Source of the DNA: Candidatus Gallimonas caecicola
GTDB lineage: Bacteria; Bacillota; Clostridia; Christensenellales; Borkfalkiaceae
Assembly: GCA_904394195.1 (NCBI GenBank)
Contig: CAJFNH010000001.1
Span: forward strand, 1-46,633
Reading direction: 5' to 3'
DNA: 46,633 bases
This document shows positions 40,730 to 46,633 of this stretch, piece by piece (within the stretch, counting starts at the first letter, position 1; each line of letters starts with the position of its first letter). Both the position numbers and the translations under genes were made by a program. The notes below the pieces were generated by a model, which was not told the origin of the DNA, ran no database searches, and worked only from the letters and a program-made list of their open reading frames with translations.

Positions 40730-41338
40730 ATGATTGGATATCTGCGCGGCAAAGTGCTGTCGCTCCTGCCCGAAAGCGTTCTGCTCGACGTGAACGGGGT
40801 GGGCTATGAGGTCATCTGTTCGGGTGCGGCGTTCGCCAATCTTTCGGGCGTAAAAAAGGGCGAGGAAGGGGAGGTGTACACCTACCTGCAGGTGTCCGAA
40901 CAGGGCATTGCGCTGTACGGGTTTGCCGACCTTCGGGAAAAGGCGCTCTTTCTGCGCCTGACCAGCGTGCAGGGAGTGGGGGCGAAGCTCGCCATCGCAG
41001 CGCTCTCCGCCATGCGCCCCGCCGACCTGACCGAGGCGATCTATACGGCGGACGTCAAGCGGCTGACCGCCGTCAAGGGGCTGGGCAAAAAGACGGCGGA
41101 GCGCATCGTTTTAGAGCTGCACGGCAAGATCTCGGCGGACGAGATCATCGGCACGGCGGAGGGGGGCGTGTCCGCGCCGCCCACGCCGAAAGTTTCGCAG
41201 ACGGACAGCGACGCCGTTGCCGCGCTCATGAACCTGGGCTTCACGCGGCAGGAGAGCGCGCGCGCCGTGGAGCGCGCAAAGGAAGCGGGCGCTGTGACCA
41301 TCGAAGAGATCATCGGCACGGCACTGAAGGGTATGTGA
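40730..41338 (+). CDS. ruvA: Holliday-junction branch-migration protein RuvA
   Basis: 202-aa junction-binding subunit that recruits RuvB. The N-terminal OB-fold begins MIGYLRGKVLSLLPESVLLDVNGVGYEV; helix-hairpin-helix pairs are at LTSVQGVGAKLAIAAL and LTAVKGLGKKTAERIVLELHGK; the C-terminal UBA-like domain that contacts RuvB is AVAALMNLGFTRQESARAVERA. The Shine-Dalgarno CGGAG lies 8 nt before the ATG. Followed by ruvB after 1 nt. Confidence 0.97.
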   Translation: MIGYLRGKVLSLLPESVLLDVNGVGYEVICSGAAFANLSGVKKGEEGEVYTYLQVSEQGIALYGFADLREKALFLRLTSVQGVGAKLAIAALSAMRPADLTEAIYTADVKRLTAVKGLGKKTAERIVLELHGKISADEIIGTAEGGVSAPPTPKVSQTDSDAVAALMNLGFTRQESARAVERAKEAGAVTIEEIIGTALKGM

Positions 41339-41339
41339 T

Positions 41340-42389
41340 ATGGAAGATTACGGTTACGGCGAAGATCGCCTTCTGTCGAGCAGCAAGAGCGAATACGACG
41401 CGGAGGAAAATATCCTGCGCCCCAAGACGCTCGAGGAATACGTCGGGCAGGACAAGGTCAAGGAAAATCTCTCCGTCTACATGCAGGCGGCAAAGAGCCG
41501 CGGCGAAGCGCTCGACCACGTTCTGTTATACGGCCCGCCCGGGCTGGGCAAGACGACGCTCGCGCACATCATCGCCAACACGATGGGCACGCAGATCAAG
41601 CTCACCAGCGGCCCCGCCATCGAGCGCTCGGGCGACCTCGCCGCCATCCTCACCAATCTGAACGAGGGAGACGTGCTGTTCATTGATGAGATCCACCGTC
41701 TCAACCACGCGGTGGAAGAGATCCTGTATTCCGCGATGGAGGACTATGCGCTCGACATCATCGTGGGCAAGGGCCCCTCGGCAAGGAACATCCGCTTTTC
41801 GCTGAAGAACTTTACGCTCATCGGTGCCACCACGCGCGCGGGGCTCTTGTCCTCGCCGCTGCGCGACCGCTTCGGCATCATGTGCCGCCTGGATATGTAC
41901 ACGCCGGAGGAGCTCAAGCGCATCGTCACCCGTTCGGCGCGCACGCTGGGCATCGGCATCGCGGAGGAGGGCGCCTATGAGATCGCCCGCCGTTCCCGCG
42001 GTACGCCGCGCATCGCCAACCGGCTTTTAAAGCGCGTGCGCGACTTTGCGGCGGTCGCGGGCAGCGACGTCGTCACCAAAGAGGACGCCCGCCGCGCCCT
42101 CGCGCGCATGGAGATCGACGAACTGGGCCTCGACGAAACGGACAGGAATCTTCTGCGCGCGCTCATCCACAAGTTCAACGGCGGGCCTGCGGGGCTGGAT
42201 ACGCTTGCCGCCACCATCAACGAGGACGTCGCCACCATCGAGGACGTCTATGAGCCTTACCTTTTACAGCTCGGCTTCATCGCGCGCACTCCGCGCGGGC
42301 GGGTGTGCCTGAAGGGGGGCTATGAGCACATGGGCGAAAAAATGCCCGAGAGCGCCAGAAAGCAACTCTCCGTGTTCGACAATGACTGA
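41340..42389 (+). CDS. ruvB: Holliday-junction ATP-dependent helicase RuvB
   Basis: 349-aa AAA+ motor of branch migration. Family blocks: RPKTLEEYVGQDKVKENL, Walker A GPPGLGKTTLAHIIA, Walker B LFIDEIHRLNHAVEE, sensor 1 LIGATTRAGLLSSPLRDRFG, arginine-rich RSRGTPRIANRLLKRVRDFA, and the C-terminal winged helix ending in GFIARTPRGRVC. The start lies 1 nt after the ruvA stop (TGATATG). Confidence 0.98.
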   Translation: MEDYGYGEDRLLSSSKSEYDAEENILRPKTLEEYVGQDKVKENLSVYMQAAKSRGEALDHVLLYGPPGLGKTTLAHIIANTMGTQIKLTSGPAIERSGDLAAILTNLNEGDVLFIDEIHRLNHAVEEILYSAMEDYALDIIVGKGPSARNIRFSLKNFTLIGATTRAGLLSSPLRDRFGIMCRLDMYTPEELKRIVTRSARTLGIGIAEEGAYEIARRSRGTPRIANRLLKRVRDFAAVAGSDVVTKEDARRALARMEIDELGLDETDRNLLRALIHKFNGGPAGLDTLAATINEDVATIEDVYEPYLLQLGFIARTPRGRVCLKGGYEHMGEKMPESARKQLSVFDND

Positions 42390-43146
42390 CCCGACGTACG
42401 CGGACATCCTGTGCGCCGCGCTGGAACAGTCCGCGCTGGATTGCGCCTGCGCGCCCTCCGATTTTGCAAAAGGAGAACACGTCGTCACAATTTCGCGCGC
42501 GCAGGCGGGTGCGCGCAGGGACCTCTCGCTGCCGCACGCCTTTGACATGGTGTCCTACGGCAGCAACGTGGTCGCCTCGGTGCGCGAGGAGCTCGTCCCC
42601 GCGGCGGAGCGCTATCTCACTGGAAGAAGCGCGCAGGAATGTTTTGTGCCGCCCGCCCTGCATGAGCTGGGGGCGCTGCTCGCGCCCTTCGGACTGCGGA
42701 TAGGCTGTCAGTCGGAGTACTATCTTCCCGACCCCCTGCGCATGCGGGAATGGGACTGCGCGTATGCGCTGCGCGTGCTGCAGAGGGGGGACTTTTGCGC
42801 TCTCTATCTGCCGCAGTGGGGCAATGCGCTGTGTGCGGCGCGCAGGGAGTACGATGTGCTCTGTGTGGGCGCATACGACGGGGACTCGCTCGCGGGACTT
42901 GCGGGCTGCTCGGCGGACGGGGAACGCTTGTGGCAGATCGGCATCGACGTGCTGCCCGAATATCGCAACAGGGGCGTTGCAAGGGCGCTCGTCTCCCGCC
43001 TGGCACGCGAGGCGTTCGCGCGCGGCAAAATTCCCTTTTACTGCGCGGCATGGTCGAATATTCTCTCCCAAAAAACGGCGCTTGCGTGCGGATTTGTGCC
43101 CGCATGGGTACAGCTCACGGCAAAGCCCGTGCATGAAAAGGCATAG
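42382..43146 (+). CDS. GNAT-family N-acetyltransferase
   Basis: 254 aa. The acetyl-CoA-binding motif A is clear near residues 195-215: IGIDVLPEYRNRGVARALVSRLAREAFARG, with the R/Q-x-x-G-x-G/A pattern as RNRGVA; it ends with AWSNILSQKTALACGFVPAW, typical of GNATs. The N-terminal 150 residues are not recognised and may be a degenerate second GNAT half. Substrate unknown. It overlaps ruvB by 8 nt and precedes queA by 5 nt, so it is a stable operon member in this genome, although it is not part of the usual ruvAB-queA-tgt block. Confidence 0.85.
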   Translation: MTDPTYADILCAALEQSALDCACAPSDFAKGEHVVTISRAQAGARRDLSLPHAFDMVSYGSNVVASVREELVPAAERYLTGRSAQECFVPPALHELGALLAPFGLRIGCQSEYYLPDPLRMREWDCAYALRVLQRGDFCALYLPQWGNALCAARREYDVLCVGAYDGDSLAGLAGCSADGERLWQIGIDVLPEYRNRGVARALVSRLAREAFARGKIPFYCAAWSNILSQKTALACGFVPAWVQLTAKPVHEKA

Positions 43147-43151
43147 CAAAT

Positions 43152-44180
43152 ATGGAAACGCTCAAAAAAAGTGATTTTTATTACGATCTGCCCGAAGACC
43201 TCATCGCGCAGACGCCCGCCGAGCCGCGCGATTCGTCGCGGCTTTTGGTCTATCACCGCGACACGAGGCAGCTCGAACACAAAATCTTCCGCGACGTTAT
43301 CGACTATCTGAAGGCGGGGGACGTGCTCGTCGTCAACCGCACGCGGGTGTTGCCTGCGCGCGTCTATGCGCATACCGAGCATGGCGGCGCAGTGGAGGTG
43401 CTGCTCCTGAAACGCCTTGATCTGACCAGGTGGGAGGTGCTCGTACGTCCCGGCAGAAAGTGCCGCCCCGGCGCGCACCTCATCGTCAACGAAGAACTCT
43501 CCCTCCGGGTGTTGTCTGTCACCGATTCGGGGGAACGTATCGTCGAATTTATGTATGACGGTACGTTTGAGGACATCCTCTCGCGCGTGGGAACGATGCC
43601 TCTGCCGCCCTATATCCATGAAAAACTTACAGACCCCGAGCGCTATCAGACGGTGTACTCCAAAGAGAACGGCTCGGCGGCGGCGCCCACGGCGGGACTG
43701 CACTTTACGCCCGAACTTCTGGAGCGCATCCGCGCAAAGGGGGTGGAGATCGCCGAGGTGCTGCTGCATGTGGGACTGGGGACCTTCCGCCCCGTCAAGG
43801 AAGAAAACGTGCTTGACCACAAGATGCACTCGGAATACTTCGAGATAAGCGCGGAGGCGGCGGAGATCGTCAACCGCGCCAAAAAAGAGGGGCGGCGTGT
43901 CATCTGCGTGGGCACGACCAGCGTGCGCACGGTGGAGACGGTGGCGGACGAGCACGGTTTTCTTCGCCCCTGCAAGGGCAATACGGAGATCTTCATCTAC
44001 CCGCCCTATAAGTTCAGGTGCGTGGACGCGCTCATTACCAACTTCCATCTGCCCGAGAGCACTCTTCTGATGCTCGTCTCGGCACTCTGTTCGCGCGAGG
44101 AGATCATGCGCGTGTACAAGACGGCGGTGGAGGAGCGCTACCGCTTCTTCTCCTTCGGCGACGCGATGCTGATCTTGTAA
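43152..44180 (+). CDS. queA: tRNA preQ1-34 S-adenosylmethionine ribosyltransferase-isomerase
   Basis: Adds the epoxycyclopentane ring (from SAM) to preQ1 in tRNA, a queuosine step. 342 aa. Seen: KSDFYYDLPEDLIAQTPAEPRDSSRLL, VLVVNRTRVLPAR, PLPPYI, SAAAPTAGLHFT, HVGLGTFRPVKEE, and FHLPESTLLMLVSALCSRE. The order queA then tgt is the reverse of the reaction order but common in Bacillota. Its partner queH is at 22653. Confidence 0.97.
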   Translation: METLKKSDFYYDLPEDLIAQTPAEPRDSSRLLVYHRDTRQLEHKIFRDVIDYLKAGDVLVVNRTRVLPARVYAHTEHGGAVEVLLLKRLDLTRWEVLVRPGRKCRPGAHLIVNEELSLRVLSVTDSGERIVEFMYDGTFEDILSRVGTMPLPPYIHEKLTDPERYQTVYSKENGSAAAPTAGLHFTPELLERIRAKGVEIAEVLLHVGLGTFRPVKEENVLDHKMHSEYFEISAEAAEIVNRAKKEGRRVICVGTTSVRTVETVADEHGFLRPCKGNTEIFIYPPYKFRCVDALITNFHLPESTLLMLVSALCSREEIMRVYKTAVEERYRFFSFGDAMLIL

Positions 44181-44229
44181 ACGGGACGGATATTTGCCGA
44201 GATCATACATACCGTCCGGGCGGGTTTTC

Positions 44230-44292
44230 ATGAAAGATAAGAAAGAGAACAGCGGGGTTCGGCAGCCGCTGAAACAGGGAGCAACGCATTGA
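44230..44292 (+). CDS. Possible 20-aa upstream ORF coupled to tgt
   Basis: ATG at 44230 opens MKDKKENSGVRQPLKQGATH, whose TGA (44290-44292) overlaps the TTG start of tgt (TTGA). Such an overlap is what translational coupling would use. There is no good ribosome-binding site, and the frame is short enough to be chance. Confidence 0.25.
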   Translation: MKDKKENSGVRQPLKQGATH

Positions 44293-45419
44293 ACAACGAA
44301 TATTTTTCCTTTGAACTGCAGAAGGTCGATCCCGAAACGGGGGCGCGGGCGGGGGTGTTCCACACGCCGCACGGCGATATCGAAACGCCCGTTTACATGC
44401 CCGTCGGCACACAGGCGACCGTCAAGGGGCTGCTGCCCAAAGATCTCAAGGAGATCGGCTCGCAGATCATCCTCTCCAACACCTATCACCTGTACATGCG
44501 TCCCGGCGACGAACTCATCGCGCGCGCGGGCGGGCTGCACAAGTTCATGAACTGGGACAGGCCCATCCTCACGGACAGCGGCGGATTTCAGGTGTTCTCG
44601 CTCGCGTCGCTCAACAAGATCACCGACGAGGGCGTCACATTTTCCTCCCATGTGGACGGCAGCCGCCACACCTTCACGCCCGAACTCGCCATGCGCATCC
44701 AGCACAACCTCGGCTCGGACATCATCATGGCGTTCGACCAGTGCTCGGAATACGGCTATACGCACGAGGAAGCGCGCCTTGCGATGGAGCGCACGGCGCG
44801 GTGGCTGGAGCGCTGTTATGCGGCGCATGAAAACCCCCGCCAGGCGCTCTTTCCCATCGTGCAGGGCAACTTCTACAAGGATCTGCGCCGTGAGAGCCTG
44901 GAGCGCTGCATGCCCTATGTCAGACACGGCATCGCCATCGGTGGGCTCTCGGTGGGGGAGCCCAAGCCGCTCATGTATGAATTGCTCGACGATCTGAAGG
45001 AGGCGCTCCCCGCCGACGTGCCCCGCTACCTGATGGGCGTGGGCTCGCCCGACTGCCTGGTGGAGGGGACGCTGCGCGGCATCGATATGTTCGACTGCGT
45101 GCTTGCCACCCGCGTCGCGCGCAACGGAACGGCGCTTACCTCCCGGGGGAAGGTGGTGGTGCGCAACGGCAGATATAAGGAGGACTTCACGCCCCTCGAT
45201 GCCGACTGCGACTGTTACTGCTGCCGCAACTACACCAAGGCATATCTGCGCCATCTTGTCAACGTGGGCGAGATGACGGGCGCCATCCTTTTGTCCATGC
45301 ACAACATCGCCTATCTGCACCGCCTCATGCGCGGGCTGCGCGAGAGCATCCTGGGCGGGTATGTGCGCGACTTTGTCGCCGATTTCTACCGGCGGCAGGA
45401 GGAAGGGCTCCCTTCCTGA
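44289..45419 (+). CDS. tgt: tRNA-guanine transglycosylase
   Basis: Exchanges G34 of GUN-anticodon tRNAs for preQ1. 376 aa, the bacterial size. Nucleophile/base-binding blocks: LTDSGGFQVFSL, AFDQCSEYG, AIGGLSVGEPK, MGVGSPDCLVEG, FDCVLATRVARNGTALT; zinc ligands in CDCYCCRNYTKAYLRHL. The start codon is TTG, 7 nt from GGGAG; no in-frame ATG exists near the N-terminus, and the protein aligns in length from here. Preceded by a 108-nt gap with a mini-ORF. Confidence 0.96.
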   Translation: MNNEYFSFELQKVDPETGARAGVFHTPHGDIETPVYMPVGTQATVKGLLPKDLKEIGSQIILSNTYHLYMRPGDELIARAGGLHKFMNWDRPILTDSGGFQVFSLASLNKITDEGVTFSSHVDGSRHTFTPELAMRIQHNLGSDIIMAFDQCSEYGYTHEEARLAMERTARWLERCYAAHENPRQALFPIVQGNFYKDLRRESLERCMPYVRHGIAIGGLSVGEPKPLMYELLDDLKEALPADVPRYLMGVGSPDCLVEGTLRGIDMFDCVLATRVARNGTALTSRGKVVVRNGRYKEDFTPLDADCDCYCCRNYTKAYLRHLVNVGEMTGAILLSMHNIAYLHRLMRGLRESILGGYVRDFVADFYRRQEEGLPS

Positions 45420-45482
45420 CGGATATTTTGCAGGTTCCGGTTTTGAAAACTTGGTGAAATGGAAAAAATAACCGTAAATCGC

Positions 45483-45511
45483 TTGCCAAAAAAACGGAAA
45501 AAGGGTATCAT
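45483..45511 (+). promoter_or_regulatory. Promoter of yajC
   Basis: TTGCCA (45483-45488), 17 nt, TATCAT (45506-45511); predicted +1 about 45518, leader about 40 nt. Confidence 0.7.
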
Positions 45512-45558
45512 AGATAGCGTCCCGCAAGGGAATGTCAATTCAAGGAGAGTACAGACGT

Positions 45559-46047
45559 ATGTGGTTTGCAATGCTTGAGAACACATCCGGAACGACCCCG
45601 AACAGCGACTGGATCATGTGGGTGCTGATCGGCGTCATCGTCGTCGGCTTTATCGCCTATATTTTCTTTTCGGGCAGAAAGAATAAGGCGCGCCAGCAGG
45701 AGTATGTGGAACAGCTCGAGGCCATCCGTCCCGGCCACAAGGTCAAGACGGCGGGCGGCATCTGCGGCATCGTTGTGGAAGTGTGCGATGACAACACCGT
45801 GATCATCGAAACGGGCAGCGAAAATTCGGGCAAGTCCTATGTGAAGATGGATAAGGAACTCATCGCGCAAACGGACGCCAAGGGGCCCACGCAGCTTGCC
45901 CGCGAGGCGGCGGAAGAAAAGCGCAAGGCGGAAAAAGAGGCGAAGGAAGCGGCAAAGCGCGGGGAAGCGCCCGCAGCACCCGCACAAGCGCCCGCCGAAG
46001 CGCCCGCCGAAGAGGCGCCCGCTTCGGACGAGGAAGAAAAAAAGTAA
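45559..46047 (+). CDS. yajC: Preprotein translocase subunit YajC
   Basis: 162-aa single-pass membrane protein that associates with SecDF-YidC. One helix near residues 19-40 (WIMWVLIGVIVVGFIAYIFF), then RKNKARQQEYVEQLEAIRPGHKVKTAGGICGIVVEV, the YajC core. It carries a longer tail than usual: an Ala/Glu/Lys-rich, partly helical stretch and an Ala-Pro-Glu repeat (AP-A repeats) before the end. The ATG at 45559 follows AAGGAG; the upstream frame is not used. Confidence 0.92.
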   Translation: MWFAMLENTSGTTPNSDWIMWVLIGVIVVGFIAYIFFSGRKNKARQQEYVEQLEAIRPGHKVKTAGGICGIVVEVCDDNTVIIETGSENSGKSYVKMDKELIAQTDAKGPTQLAREAAEEKRKAEKEAKEAAKRGEAPAAPAQAPAEAPAEEAPASDEEEKK

Positions 46048-46064
46048 CGGCATAATGAGATAAG

Positions 46065-46099
46065 CCCCCGCATACCGTAAAGTATCACGGTCGCGGGGG
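46065..46099 (+). promoter_or_regulatory. Hairpin covering the ribosome-binding site of the TIGR04086 gene
   Basis: CCCCCGC (46065-46071) pairs with GCGGGGG (46093-46099), and ACCGT (46074-46078) with ACGGT (46087-46091). The 3' arm is the Shine-Dalgarno-like GGGGGTGAT of the next gene. It may act as a weak terminator after yajC (TGATTTT follows) or limit translation. Confidence 0.55.
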
Positions 46100-46106
46100 T
46101 GATTTT

Positions 46107-46481
46107 ATGGAAAATTTTGCAAGGACGTGCAGGGAAGTCGCATTCGCGGCGCTCTTTTGTACGCTCTTTTATCTGGTGGCTACGGCATTTGCCGCCATCG
46201 CCGTGCGTGCCTATGCGCCTGCGGACGGCGCCGTGCTCGCCGTCAACTGGGTCATCAAATGTGCGGGCGCCTTTTTGTTTCCGCTGCTGTTCGTGCACCG
46301 CAGCCGCGCCTTTTTCAAGGGCGTCGCCGCGGGGCTGCTCGCAAGCCTTCTCGCCATGCTGCTGTTCGCCGCCATCGGCGGCGGCTTCCGGCTGAACGCG
46401 CTCTACCTGGTCGAGCTGCTCGTGTGCGGCGCGCTGGGCGGACTGGGTGCGCTCGTCGGCGTAAAGTTGCGCAAGGAGTAA
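46107..46481 (+). CDS. TIGR04086-family membrane protein
   Basis: 124 aa with four predicted membrane helices (about 12-34, 45-63, 67-87, 96-118), in the pattern of the small TIGR04086 proteins that lie by yajC/secD in Bacillota. Function unknown; its place suggests a link to Sec translocation, by context only. The ATG is 7 nt after GGGGGTGAT. It ends with GALVGVKLRKE. Confidence 0.8.
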   Translation: MENFARTCREVAFAALFCTLFYLVATAFAAIAVRAYAPADGAVLAVNWVIKCAGAFLFPLLFVHRSRAFFKGVAAGLLASLLAMLLFAAIGGGFRLNALYLVELLVCGALGGLGALVGVKLRKE

Positions 46482-46563
46482 CGGGGTCCGCATGGCGCTC
46501 CGGGCGCGCGGGGATTTCTTTCCTGCCTGCCCGAAAAGAAATGCATGAAGATAAAAAAATCAC

Positions 46564-46592
46564 TTGCAAATTTTCCCTTCCCGTTGTATAAT
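46564..46592 (+). promoter_or_regulatory. Promoter of the gene cut by the right edge
   Basis: TTGCAA (46564-46569), 17 nt, TATAAT (46587-46592); predicted +1 about 46599. Confidence 0.8.
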
Positions 46593-46621
46593 GAAGAAAA
46601 ACGAGGACAGGAGAGTTTATT

Positions 46622-46633
46622 ATGATCCGTACG
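46622..46633 (+). CDS. Start of a gene cut by the window edge
   Basis: Four codons (MIRT) after the Shine-Dalgarno AGGAGA and its own promoter. In many Bacillota secD or scfA-type genes follow yajC/TIGR04086, but nothing can be said from four codons. Confidence 0.6.

Noticed and set aside
46501..46621. Small gene in the last intergenic stretch
   Set aside because: Only G+C-rich shadow frames and an AT-rich promoter region; nothing with a start signal and motif.

Overview
The window looks like chromosomal DNA of an uncultured, G+C-rich member of the Clostridia (Bacillota). The clues are a T-box leader, three DUF1292-type proteins, a Fur/PerR regulator next to rubrerythrin, a long fused PurL, an IMP cyclohydrolase of the PurO type with a separate AICAR transformylase, and the conserved ruvA-ruvB-queA-tgt-yajC order. 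A narrower placement (for example Christensenellales) is only a guess. Almost all genes are housekeeping or biosynthetic. I see no tRNA, rRNA, CRISPR array or prophage.

Layout. 1-815: the end of an IS30-family element cut by the window edge. 914-2565: a ZIP metal transporter and a short-chain dehydrogenase. 2614-17682: the de novo purine operon purE-C-F-M-N-purO-(structured repeats)-AICAR transformylase-purD-purL, followed by formate-THF ligase, which can supply the formyl donor for PurN and the transformylase, and by mutY. 17739-18691: an XRE repressor divergent from a DUF975 membrane protein. 18784-20662: ruvX-DUF1292, then a PerR-like gene and rubrerythrin. 20679-23258: a Leu T-box, leuA and queH. 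23374-25590 (minus): flavodoxin, phospholipase-C-like protein and YggS. 25731-28144: an odd lipoprotein/PfkB chimera coupled to a fucose-isomerase-like protein. 28272-31134 (minus): leuC-leuD-leuB, divergent from a LysR regulator. 33090-38229 (minus): ilvB-ilvN-(repeats)-ilvD and two DUF1292-like paralogues. 38438-39811 (minus): argH. 39949-46633: ruvC-(repeats)-ruvA-ruvB-GNAT-queA-tgt, then yajC, a TIGR04086 membrane protein and the first codons of another gene.

Three observations stand out. (1) A three-hairpin intergenic element occurs three times (8002, 35623, 40582). Its stems change by compensating substitutions, and it sits inside three otherwise ordinary operons (pur, ilv, ruv), so it is a candidate undescribed structured RNA or structured mobile repeat. 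(2) Several genes (ruvX, ruvC, yggS, and a mini-ORF ahead of purE) start exactly at or within 3 nt of the predicted +1 of near-consensus promoters and have no Shine-Dalgarno sequence, which suggests leaderless transcripts in a Clostridia-like genome. (3) The sugar kinase at 25731 carries a lipoprotein-like N-terminus in place of the normal first strand of the PfkB fold.

All functions are assigned by reading translated motifs and gene context; no database search was run.
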